Positions 51,828 through 58,497 of a stretch of 64,000 bases of DNA are shown here, in pieces. The notes under the pieces are model-generated. The model did not search any database and had not been told where the DNA came from. It was given only the letters and a program-made list of their open reading frames with translations. Position numbers and translations under genes: made by a program. Location: the NCBI GenBank assembly GCA_035945115.1, contig DASZAN010000169.1, forward strand, positions 29,330 to 93,329, written 5' to 3'. Source of the DNA: DAHUYF01 sp035945115. Lineage in GTDB: Bacteria > Pseudomonadota > Alphaproteobacteria > ATCC43930 > CGMCC-115725. Positions within the stretch are counted from its first letter, which is position 1. Each line of letters begins with the position of its first letter.

Positions 51828-52454
51828 ATGCGTCTCTCGCGACGCAAGCTGGTCGTCGGGGCGGCGGCTTTGGGGGCTGGGTTGGCGGCACGGCCAACCC
51901 GCCTCCGCGCCGCCGCGGCTGAGCGCTTCGATTTCGCCAAGCCGCTCGAGGGCTGGCAAATCGTCACCGGCAATTGGGCGACCGAAGCGATGGGCGACGC
52001 CGCCCAAGGCCGAGCGCTCGTCCAGCGCGCCACCAATAACACCTTCAACGTCATCGTCGCGCCGGGCGGTCCTTACGATGACGTCGAAGTTTCCGTGCGC
52101 TTCAAGCCGATTTCCGGGCGCGAAGACGCCTCGGGCGGCATCGTCTTCCGCTTCGCCGACAATCACTACTACGTGATCCGCGCCAACGCGCTCGAGGATA
52201 ACTTCCGCCTTTACTACTACGAAGGCAGCCGGCATCAAATTGCCGGCGCCTCGACCAAAGCGCCGGCGCTCGGTCAATGGCATCGGCTCCGCATTAGAGC
52301 CGAAGGTGATCGCATCCGCGGTTGGCTCAACGAGCAAGCGCTCATCGAGCAACGTGACCAGCGCTATAAGTCCGGGCGGATCGGCCTTTGGACCAAGGCG
52401 GATTCGATCACCGCCTTCGATGAGCTCTCGGTCGTGCCCCTGGGCACGGGCTGA
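51828..52454 (+). CDS. Tat-exported beta-sandwich (LamG/DUF1080-like) protein
   Basis: A 208-residue protein: twin-arginine signal (MRLSRRKLVVGAAALGAG), then a jelly-roll/concanavalin-like domain (FDFAKPLEGWQIVTGNWATE, DDVEVSVRFKPISGREDASG, HYYVIRANALEDNFRLYYYE, WHRLRIRAEGDRIRGWLNEQ) related to DUF1080/family-16-type glycan-binding folds. No catalytic acidic pair is obvious. Tat export implies folding in the cytoplasm, perhaps with a cofactor. It starts 4 nt after the DUF1259 stop. Binding to a glycan or ligand is inferred from fold only. Confidence 0.75.
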   Translation: MRLSRRKLVVGAAALGAGLAARPTRLRAAAAERFDFAKPLEGWQIVTGNWATEAMGDAAQGRALVQRATNNTFNVIVAPGGPYDDVEVSVRFKPISGREDASGGIVFRFADNHYYVIRANALEDNFRLYYYEGSRHQIAGASTKAPALGQWHRLRIRAEGDRIRGWLNEQALIEQRDQRYKSGRIGLWTKADSITAFDELSVVPLGTG

Positions 52455-52482
52455 GGCTGCGAGACCAGGGGACGACCGACCG

Positions 52483-53463
52483 ATGCGGACGCTGACGCTG
52501 CTCGCCGCAGCCCTAATGCTGCTCTCGACGACGCCGCTTCGCGCCGAGGCGCCGCTCGTGCTCGAAGCCAAGATTCCGCTGGGCGACGTCTACGGGCGGA
52601 TCGATCACATGGCGTTCGACAGCGGGCGCCAGCGTCTTTTCGTCGCCGAGCTCGGCAACGACAGCGTCGGCGTCGTCGATCTCAAAGCGCGGAAGACGAT
52701 CAAGACCATCCCGCGGCTCCGCGAGCCGCAAGGCGTGGGCTACGTCGCGAGCACCAACACGCTCTACGTCGCGAGCGCCATCGACGGCTCGCTCCATCTC
52801 TTTGAGGGACCGAACTTCACGCCGGGACCGGTGATCCCCCTTGGCAAGGACGCCGACAACATCCGCGTCGAGGCCAAGACCGGCACGCTCTTCGTGGGAT
52901 ATGGCGCCGGCGCCATCGCCGCGATCGATGCGGGAAAACGCGCCAAAGCCGCGGAGTGGACGCTGCGCGAGCACCCCGAGGGCTTTCAGCTGAGCCCAGA
53001 CGGCGCGCGCATTTTTGCCAACGTGCCCGACGCGCGCGCGATCGCCGTCATCGATCGCGCCAGCGGCAAGGTGACGACTTGGCCGATGCACGACGGCCGC
53101 GCCAATTTCCCGATGGCGCTCGAGGATGAGGGGAAGCGCGTCCTCGCCGTCTTCCGCCGACCGGCCCGGCTCATCGCCTTTTCCGCGAGCGACGGCAAAG
53201 TGGCGGCGAGCGCCGAGACCTGCGGCGATGCCGACGACGTCTTCGTCGATACCGCGCGGCACCGGATTTATGTGAGCTGCGGCGAAGGGGTGGTCGACGT
53301 TTTCGAGCGCAGTGGCGACGGCTACACGCGCCTCGCGCAGATCCCGACGGTGAGCGGTGCGCGCACGTCGTTCTTCGTCCCCGAGCTCGACCGGCTCTGC
53401 GTCGGCGTGCGCGCGAGCGGCGGCGAGCCCGCCGCCATTTGGGTGTTCCGCCCGGCGTCATGA
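52483..53463 (+). CDS. exported YncE-like beta-propeller protein
   Basis: A 326-residue periplasmic propeller: signal peptide (LTLLAAALMLLSTTPLRA) and repeated blades (MAFDSGRQRLFVAELGNDSV, GYVASTNTLYVASAIDGSLH, VEAKTGTLFVGYGAGAIAAI, FVDTARHRIYVSCGEGVVDV). Homologous in style to the cytosolic propeller at 43937. It follows the sandwich-protein gene by 28 nt, and its stop overlaps the next ATG. A structural or scaffold role in the envelope is inferred. Confidence 0.85.
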   Translation: MRTLTLLAAALMLLSTTPLRAEAPLVLEAKIPLGDVYGRIDHMAFDSGRQRLFVAELGNDSVGVVDLKARKTIKTIPRLREPQGVGYVASTNTLYVASAIDGSLHLFEGPNFTPGPVIPLGKDADNIRVEAKTGTLFVGYGAGAIAAIDAGKRAKAAEWTLREHPEGFQLSPDGARIFANVPDARAIAVIDRASGKVTTWPMHDGRANFPMALEDEGKRVLAVFRRPARLIAFSASDGKVAASAETCGDADDVFVDTARHRIYVSCGEGVVDVFERSGDGYTRLAQIPTVSGARTSFFVPELDRLCVGVRASGGEPAAIWVFRPAS

Positions 53464-54218
53464 GGATGTCGCGCACGACGCCGATCGTGCGCCTCCTCGG
53501 CGTCTCGATCCTCGCCCTCGGCTGCTTCTCGATCGCGGCGGTGGCGGGGCCGCCTTACATCACGGACGATCCCGAGCCGACGGAGTTAGGGCATTACGAG
53601 AATTACCTCTTTGCCACGGGAACGAGCACCCGCGACGGCAGCAGCGGGTCGGCCGGGCTCGATCTCAATTACGGCGGCGCACCCGATCTTCAGCTGACGG
53701 CGGTGCTGCCGCTGGCGTTCCAATCATCGGCAAACGGCGGCACTGCCGCCAACCTCGGCAACATCGAGTTCGCCGCCAAGTACCGGTTCCTGCACCAGGA
53801 AGAGACGGGTTTGGACGTCGCCATTTTCCCGCGCGTGTTCCTGCCGAGCGGCTCGGCGCGCGTCGGCCCGCGGCACGGCGCTTTCTTCCTGCCGGTTTGG
53901 CTGGAGCGGAGCTGGGAGAGCTGGAGCACCTTCGGCGGCGGCGGCTGCGAGTTCAATCGCGGCAGCGGCTCAAGGGATTTCTGTCTTGCCGGCTGGGCGC
54001 TGACGCATCAGGTGCTGGAGAACTTACAGCTCGGCGCGGAAGTCGTGCACGAGACGCCCGACGTCAAGGGCGGGCAATCTTCGACCGGGATCGGCTTCGG
54101 CATGATCTATGATCTCGGCGAGCACTATCACCTCCTCGCCTATGCCGGACCGGGATTGCAAAACGCCGCCGCGACCGGGCGCTACGCTTGGTATGCGTCG
54201 CTCCTTTTCACGTATTGA
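53460..54218 (+). CDS. outer-membrane beta-barrel protein (transporter-like)
   Basis: A 252-residue protein with signal peptide (VSILALGCFSIAAVAG) followed by short amphipathic strands with aromatic ends (LGHYENYLFATGTSTRD, LTAVLPLAFQSS, EFAAKYRFLHQE, YAWYASLLFTY ending in an aromatic residue as in outer-membrane barrels). It resembles small 'MetA-pathway of phenol/transporter'-type barrels. ATG 53460 overlaps the propeller stop (ATGA), so it is coupled. It would form the outer-membrane component of the DUF1259 operon; substrate unknown. Confidence 0.75.
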   Translation: MRMSRTTPIVRLLGVSILALGCFSIAAVAGPPYITDDPEPTELGHYENYLFATGTSTRDGSSGSAGLDLNYGGAPDLQLTAVLPLAFQSSANGGTAANLGNIEFAAKYRFLHQEETGLDVAIFPRVFLPSGSARVGPRHGAFFLPVWLERSWESWSTFGGGGCEFNRGSGSRDFCLAGWALTHQVLENLQLGAEVVHETPDVKGGQSSTGIGFGMIYDLGEHYHLLAYAGPGLQNAAATGRYAWYASLLFTY

Positions 54219-54305
54219 TGCCGAGGTCGCGACCGGCCGAGGCGAGGCCTTGCCGTGCGCAGAGACGCGTCGAGGCGCGGCGAACTTGGCTTCGTTTTGC
54301 AATTT

Positions 54306-54821
54306 TCATGTTGCGCTCGGCCGCCGCGCGGCGCGAGACTCGGCGATAAATCGGCCGGCTTTGCACCAAAATGCGAGGCCGCCGCAGGCGCCATAGGCGG
54401 CGAAGGCGCGGCCAGCACGGATCCATTCTTCGAGGAATGTATTGTCGTGCTCCAAATCGTGCACCCATGGCGGCACAACGACGATAAGGCTCAACAGGAA
54501 GCCGGCAACAGCGCCGCAAACGAGGTAATAGAGGAGGCTCGTAATGCCGTAGCGCCGCGCTAGCATCAGCGTGGCGGCGAATGGCCAAGCCGTAGTGAAG
54601 AAAGCATAGACCGAAAAGATCACGCTCAAGAACACCCAGAGAGGAGCGTGCCGCCAGATCCAATCGAAAATCGGCGCGCGCGACATCGGATCGCTGACGA
54701 TGTCGTGCCAGGCGGTATGCAAGAGAAACGCTAACGTCGCCGCCGTCACCGAAAGGAGATACCCGACGCCAATGCGCCCCCCGACCGGGGACGAAGGTGC
54801 ATCACCTCGTTCGGCATTCAT
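54306..54821 (-). CDS. integral membrane protein of unknown function
   Basis: A 171-residue protein with about four hydrophobic segments (VGYLLSVTAATLAFLLHTAW, LWVFLSVIFSVYAFFTTAWP, LLYYLVCGAVAGFLLSLIVV and a C-terminal AAYGACGGLAFWCKAG). No family was recognised. Its ATG overlaps the stop of the upstream gene (ATGA at 54818-54821), so the two form a coupled pair. Base usage (more AT) differs mildly from neighbours. Confidence 0.7.
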   Translation of the reverse strand: MNAERGDAPSSPVGGRIGVGYLLSVTAATLAFLLHTAWHDIVSDPMSRAPIFDWIWRHAPLWVFLSVIFSVYAFFTTAWPFAATLMLARRYGITSLLYYLVCGAVAGFLLSLIVVVPPWVHDLEHDNTFLEEWIRAGRAFAAYGACGGLAFWCKAGRFIAESRAARRPSAT

Positions 54822-55309
54822 GGCGGCCGCTCTCGGGGCTCGCAATAAAACGGGCTCCAGCCTTTGCTGCGGCACCACGCGACGGCGCGTGGATCATCGT
54901 GGTGGTCGAGCCACAAGCGATATGCTTCGGCATCGCCAGGCTGCTGCGCCTTAGACTCATAAGTTACTGAGATGCCGTCGAAGGAGTCGCGCTTATTGCT
55001 TAATTCAATCGGTGCATAAAGGTTCACGACCAGCCGTTTGGCGTCATCGATAGAGAGGCCGACGTCGGCGTAGCCATCAATATCGACCACATGAAGAACC
55101 TCCCGGCTCGCCCGATTCTTGGCGACGATATAAGTCATGCCTCCGTCAAACCACCCACAACTGTGCGAACGGCGAATGATTTCCCATGGCGTGCCCGAAA
55201 TTTCTAGGCGCGCCTCTGCCCAGGTTCGGCAGGTGTCGAGCACCGTGAGACACGAGACGAGCACGATGCTCATGATCGTCGAGATCGTCAAAAAAAGGCG
55301 CACGCTCAT
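54818..55309 (-). CDS. secreted or membrane-anchored protein of unknown function
   Basis: A 163-residue protein with one N-terminal hydrophobic segment (LFLTISTIMSIVLVSCLTVL, possible lipobox or anchor) and a mixed, Cys-containing periplasmic domain (EISGTPWEIIRRSHSCGWFD, TYIVAKNRASREVLHVVDID, WLDHHDDPRAVAWCRSKGWS). No motif was recognised. It is coupled to the membrane protein gene downstream. Confidence 0.65.
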   Translation of the reverse strand: MSVRLFLTISTIMSIVLVSCLTVLDTCRTWAEARLEISGTPWEIIRRSHSCGWFDGGMTYIVAKNRASREVLHVVDIDGYADVGLSIDDAKRLVVNLYAPIELSNKRDSFDGISVTYESKAQQPGDAEAYRLWLDHHDDPRAVAWCRSKGWSPFYCEPRERPP

Positions 55310-55604
55310 TCTCCGAGAGGGACGTCGGCGATCTCACTTGCTTATCGGCGTGATTTTCCCCGCCGTGTAATCATCAAAGCCCTTAATCATCATGTCGGCG
55401 TTCAAGAGCTATGTTCCTCTTATGTTCTACAACCTGAGCAGCGCTCAATCAAGGGCGGACACGCTTATCACGCGTGAAATTTGTGAAAGGAGATGGTGGA
55501 GATGGATGGAGATGAGGGGAGCTCCCCTCCATCTCCTCTCATCTCCATATCCCCATTTTCACTTTCGACATCCCCATTTTCACTTTCGACACACGCGCCG
55601 ACGG
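55310..55604. other. AT-richer spacer with an imperfect hairpin and a tandem repeat
   Basis: About 295 nt between the unknown pair and asd, with no convincing gene. It holds a GGAGATG-rich segment (55490-55518) that pairs imperfectly with CTCCCCTCCATCTCC just after it (a strong hairpin downstream of asd on the minus strand), then a perfect 21-nt tandem repeat. It may work as the asd transcription end, although no long T tract follows. Confidence 0.45.
55549..55590. repeat. perfect 21-nt tandem repeat downstream of asd
   Basis: Two head-to-tail identical 21-nt copies (55549-55569 and 55570-55590), each beginning ATCCCCATTTTC and ending TTTCGAC. Only two copies exist, and there is no spacer pattern, so this is a tandem duplication and not CRISPR. 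It begins about 15 nt outside the asd stop. Confidence 0.85.
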
Positions 55605-56648
55605 CTATCCCGTTGGCAGGAGACGCTCGGCGATCTGCACGGCGTTGAGCGCGGCGCCCTTGAGCAGCTGATCGCCCGCCGCGAAGAGCGCGAGCGAGCG
55701 GCCGGTGGGATCGCTCACGTCGCGGCGGAGACGGCCGACGAGGACTGCGTCTTGGCCCGACGCGTCCTTGGGCATCGGGAAATAGTTGCGCTCGGCATCG
55801 TCGACGACGCGCACGCCCGGCGCGTCAGCGAGCAAAGCCCGCGCGTCTTCGGGCGCGATCGGCGCCGCGCATTCGACGGTGAGCGCCAGCGAATGCGCGC
55901 GCAGCACCGGCACGCGCACGCAAGTGGCGCTGATGCGCATCTCCGGATCGGCGAAGATCTTGCGCATCTCTTTCATGACTTTCGTCTCCTCGCCGTTGTA
56001 GAGGGTCAAGGGATCGATCGGCGTGTCGTGGCTGAAGAGATTGAAGGCCGAGGGATGGCGCAGCACGCGGCTCTGGTACGTGCGCCCCTCGAGATAAGCG
56101 GCGGTAGCGGCGGTGAGCTCGGCCATCGCCGCGGCGCCCGCGCCCGAAGCGGCCTGGTAGCTTGCGAGGACGACGCGGCGGATCGGATTGGCGCGGTGGA
56201 TGGGCGCGAGCGCCATCACGGCGATGATGGCGACGCAATTGGGATTGGCGATGAGGCCGCGATGCGCGGCAATCTCGGCCCCGTTGATCTCGGGCACGAC
56301 GAGAGGAACGTCGCGGCGCATGCGGAAGGCGGAGGAATTGTCGACAACGACCGCGCCCCCTTCCGCCGCCGCCGGCGCAAATTGCTGCGCCGTGCCGCTG
56401 CCCGCCGAGAAGAGCGCGATGTCGATGCCGGCGAGGCTCCCCTCGCCCAACGCCTCCACCGCGATCGCCTCGCCCTTGAAGGAGAGCCGCTTGCCCGCCG
56501 ATCGTGGCGAGGCGTAAAGGCGGAGCGCGCGCAGCGGAAAGCGCCGCTGCTCGAGGCAACCCAGCAGCTCGATGCCGACCGCGCCGGTCGCACCCACCAC
56601 CGCGACGGCGGGCGATCGCGACATCTTTCTCGGTTGGAAACCCTCCAT
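55605..56648 (-). CDS. asd: aspartate-semialdehyde dehydrogenase Asd
   Basis: A 347-residue NADPH enzyme making aspartate semialdehyde for Lys, Thr, Met and diaminopimelate. GATGAVGIELLGCLEQRRFP binds NADP, SAGSGTAQQFAPAA follows, the active-site Cys138 lies in ANPNCVAI, and SYQAASGAGAAAMAEL is the conserved second-half motif. AAGGAG 7 nt before ATG 56648 decides the start (an inner ATG at 56624 is weaker). A terminator-like hairpin precedes it, suggesting attenuation or the end of an upstream gene. leuB, its usual neighbour, is absent. Confidence 0.97.
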   Translation of the reverse strand: MEGFQPRKMSRSPAVAVVGATGAVGIELLGCLEQRRFPLRALRLYASPRSAGKRLSFKGEAIAVEALGEGSLAGIDIALFSAGSGTAQQFAPAAAEGGAVVVDNSSAFRMRRDVPLVVPEINGAEIAAHRGLIANPNCVAIIAVMALAPIHRANPIRRVVLASYQAASGAGAAAMAELTAATAAYLEGRTYQSRVLRHPSAFNLFSHDTPIDPLTLYNGEETKVMKEMRKIFADPEMRISATCVRVPVLRAHSLALTVECAAPIAPEDARALLADAPGVRVVDDAERNYFPMPKDASGQDAVLVGRLRRDVSDPTGRSLALFAAGDQLLKGAALNAVQIAERLLPTG

Positions 56649-56687
56649 GCTTCGTCTCCTTTCTGTGCCGGAGACGAGCGCCTCAAA

Positions 56688-56735
56688 AAAGCGAAGGCCC
56701 CGTCCGGTTCCGGCGAGGCCTTGGGTTCTTCGCGC
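56688..56735 (-). terminator. intrinsic terminator in the asd leader
   Basis: On the minus strand AAGGCC...CCGG-AA-CCGG...GGGGCCTT forms a GC-rich hairpin followed by CGCTTTTTT, about 40 nt upstream of the asd ribosome site. This is a classic rho-independent terminator, placed between an upstream minus-strand reading frame and asd. It could end an upstream transcript or act as an attenuator for asd. Confidence 0.75.
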
Positions 56736-56745
56736 GGGCCTGAGC

Positions 56746-56940
56746 TCAGCGCATGACGATCCCGGACGCCTCCGCCGGAGGTGTCTTGGTGGTCGTCTTG
56801 CGCTTTTCGATCGGCCGACGCATGGAGCGGTTCGCTACCATGGAGATGGTGCTCTGTAAAGCTCGGATTTCCGCCTGGATTAATTCACTGGCCCCGCCGC
56901 AGAGAGGTGGCGCCTTGACTGGACGGGGCGATGAATCCAT
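56746..56940 (-). CDS. small or truncated reading frame ending at the asd leader terminator
   Basis: A 64-codon minus-strand frame whose last 31 residues (MVANRSMRRPIEKRKTTTKT, then PPAEASGIVMR) are basic and end 6 nt before a terminator hairpin. This placement suggests the 3' end of a once longer gene or a leader peptide. The N-terminal half overlaps the junction with a response-regulator remnant on the other strand, so an ancestral gene may have been cut here. No family was recognised. Confidence 0.3.
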   Translation of the reverse strand: MDSSPRPVKAPPLCGGASELIQAEIRALQSTISMVANRSMRRPIEKRKTTTKTPPAEASGIVMR

Positions 56941-57052
56941 TCGTGCACGCGCCTATGAGCTTGGGGTCAAGGCATACCTGGACAAGCCGGTGGCCAACGA
57001 CACCTTGCTCGCGACTATCGAGCGCGTCGTTGCCCGATCGAAGCCGCGGTGA
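56914..57052 (+). pseudogene. C-terminal receiver-domain fragment of a response regulator
   Basis: In frame from about 56914, the translation LTGRGDESIRARAYELGVKA then YLDKPVANDTLLATIERVVA is the last third of a receiver domain (beta4 to alpha5, with the conserved Lys in LDKPV). The phospho-Asp portion and any start are missing; upstream codons (ISAWINSLAPPQRGG) are unrelated. It ends in TGA at 57050-57052. It lies just upstream of the Crp/FNR gene, so a regulator cassette has been truncated, probably by a rearrangement that also affected the minus-strand frame. Confidence 0.65.
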
Positions 57053-57061
57053 CAACGAGAC

Positions 57062-57079
57062 CTATGTAGAAATACGTAG
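57062..57079. promoter_or_regulatory. imperfect inverted repeat upstream of the Crp/FNR-family gene
   Basis: CTATGTA (57062-57068) and TACGTAG (57073-57079) pair at six of seven positions around a 4-nt spacer, 75 nt before the Crp/FNR start. It does not match the TTGAT-N4-ATCAA FNR/FixK consensus, so it is only a candidate operator. Confidence 0.3.
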
Positions 57080-57153
57080 GTAGTAATCCGAATTTTCGCT
57101 CTGAAGAGAGTTTGAAAATATCGAGGGGTAAAACGTCGCCCTCGGAGGACACC

Positions 57154-57840
57154 ATGTCCGGATTTATCGCTGGCACAAGGTATGAATCGCCCTCTCGCCC
57201 ATCTTCTCCGGCCTCACTTAGCAACAGAGAGCTTGCATCCCTCGACCGCATTGGCAGCGTCGTCACACTACGTCGCGACCAGACCATATTCTCCGAAGGC
57301 GACTCGGCTCGGTACTTCTACAAGGTCGTGACCGGTGCCGTGCGTAGCTGTCGCTTGCTCGCTGATGGCCGTCGCCACATCTGCGAGTTCTTTCTGCCCG
57401 GCGAGTTTGTCGCACTTGATGCCGACGATATCCACCACTTCAGCGCCGAAGCCGTGACCGATACCACGCTGAAACGGTATCCGCGCAGTAGCCTCGAGCA
57501 GCTCACTTCGGTTGAGCCGCGCTTGGCCAAAGGACTACGTAGCCTAATTTGTCTGCGGTTGTTAGCAGCCCAGCAACATCTGGTGCTCCTCGGTCGGAAG
57601 AACGCAACCGAGCGGATCGCATCCTTCTTGCTGGAAATGGCCGACCGCAACGGCGATGCGGACCACATCTCGTTGCCGATGACACGTGGTGATATTGCTG
57701 ATCACCTCGGCCTTACGACCGAGACAGTGAGCCGGACTTTCAGTCATTTGCGGGCGCAAGGCGTGATCGAGCTGGAGGGAGCCGCCAACGTGTTGCTCAC
57801 GGATAGCACCGCTCTTGAGGAGCTGGCCGACGCCGCCTGA
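57154..57840 (+). CDS. Crp/FNR-family regulator (FixK-like)
   Basis: A 228-residue regulator: cyclic-nucleotide-binding-like domain (LRRDQTIFSEGDSARYFYKV, RRHICEFFLPGEFVALDADD) and a C-terminal winged helix (MTRGDIADHLGLTTETVSRT, then FSHLRAQGVIELEG). The ETVSR recognition helix is of the FNR/FixK type. No N-terminal Cys cluster for an Fe-S centre is present, so it is FixK-like rather than an oxygen sensor. GGAGG 5 nt before ATG 57154 decides the start. Sits next to a truncated receiver fragment and a small 54-residue protein gene. Confidence 0.93.
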   Translation: MSGFIAGTRYESPSRPSSPASLSNRELASLDRIGSVVTLRRDQTIFSEGDSARYFYKVVTGAVRSCRLLADGRRHICEFFLPGEFVALDADDIHHFSAEAVTDTTLKRYPRSSLEQLTSVEPRLAKGLRSLICLRLLAAQQHLVLLGRKNATERIASFLLEMADRNGDADHISLPMTRGDIADHLGLTTETVSRTFSHLRAQGVIELEGAANVLLTDSTALEELADAA

Positions 57841-57863
57841 TCACTGGAAGCATGGAGGGGAAT

Positions 57864-58028
57864 ATGAGAGTGCTCATCGCCCGCGACGACGGGCAGCTTC
57901 GAAAGCTGGAAAGCACTATTGCCGCCTTTAATGCTCGACCGCAAGCAGAACGCGACCGACTTGGCGCGCTGATTGCCGCCTTGGAGCAAGAGCGGTCCGA
58001 AATATTGCGATCATGCTCTCGTCGTTAG
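57864..58028 (+). CDS. small helical hypothetical protein (54 aa)
   Basis: A 54-residue frame with a strong GGAGGGG 5 nt before the ATG: MRVLIARDDGQLRKLESTIA, then AAFNARPQAERDRLGALIAA and LEQERSE. Charged helix with no recognised domain. It follows the Crp/FNR gene by 23 nt and may be co-transcribed. Short proteins of this type are common in rhizobial genomes. Confidence 0.6.
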   Translation: MRVLIARDDGQLRKLESTIAAFNARPQAERDRLGALIAALEQERSEILRSCSRR

Positions 58029-58108
58029 CAGCGGTGGATCCAGGCGATGGGAGCCAGTCGCGAGTGCGAGGGGAGCGGTGCGGCAAGCAGGGCCATGAGC
58101 AGCAAATC

Positions 58109-58279
58109 ATGAAGCTTCTGTCGGCTGCGCTGCTCTATTTCGTCATCGTATTTGGTGTCGGATTCGTCTTCGGGCCGATACGCGTGATCTGGCTGGAGTC
58201 GCGGCTCGGCAAGCCGGTTGCTGTCATCGCCTTCGCGGCCATGCCGGCACTGGCTAATCGTCGCCGATCGAGCAGTTAG
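58109..58279 (+). pseudogene. truncated membrane protein remnant
   Basis: A 56-codon frame beginning LLSAALLYFVIVFGVGFVFG and PIRVIWLESRLGKPV, the N-terminal helix and loop of a small alphaproteobacterial membrane protein that is usually over 100 residues (PIRVLW..PRLG pattern). After VAVIAFAAMPALANRRRSSS it stops, with no second or third helix, so it looks frameshifted or cut. Ribosome site is weak (no clear SD). Confidence 0.45.
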
Positions 58280-58302
58280 ACGCTGCCTGAAGCGGGCGAC
58301 TT

Positions 58303-58416
58303 CACTTCTTCCGTGTGAATAGGTGATGCTCGGCGAGGAGCCGCTGCAGCCTTTCCGGGTGGCCATGCAGGTAGCGCTCATGCCCGGCGACATATTCGGG
58401 CGATGATTCGAGCGGC
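58303..58416 (-). pseudogene. short C-terminal protein fragment
   Basis: On the minus strand a 37-codon stretch between two stops reads LPLESSPEYVAGHERYLHGH then PERLQRLLAEHHLFTRKK. Its even, protein-like composition and clean ending suggest the tail of a lost gene, but there is no start codon and no family was recognised. It lies within a 218-nt gap before macA that otherwise holds nothing visible. Confidence 0.3.
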
Positions 58417-58497
58417 AGTTAGCGCCAGCTTTGATCCTTATCAAAGCCGTTGCCGGCGGTTAATGCGAAGGTTCCACATGATTTGGAGCCGATTCGA

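Noticed and set aside
55549..55590. Possible CRISPR repeat
   Set aside because: Only two copies with no spacer between them and no cas genes.
56753..57052. The 99-codon plus-strand frame as a complete response regulator
   Set aside because: Only the last 45 or so residues match a receiver domain; the phosphorylation site and N-terminal half are absent, so it is treated as a fragment.
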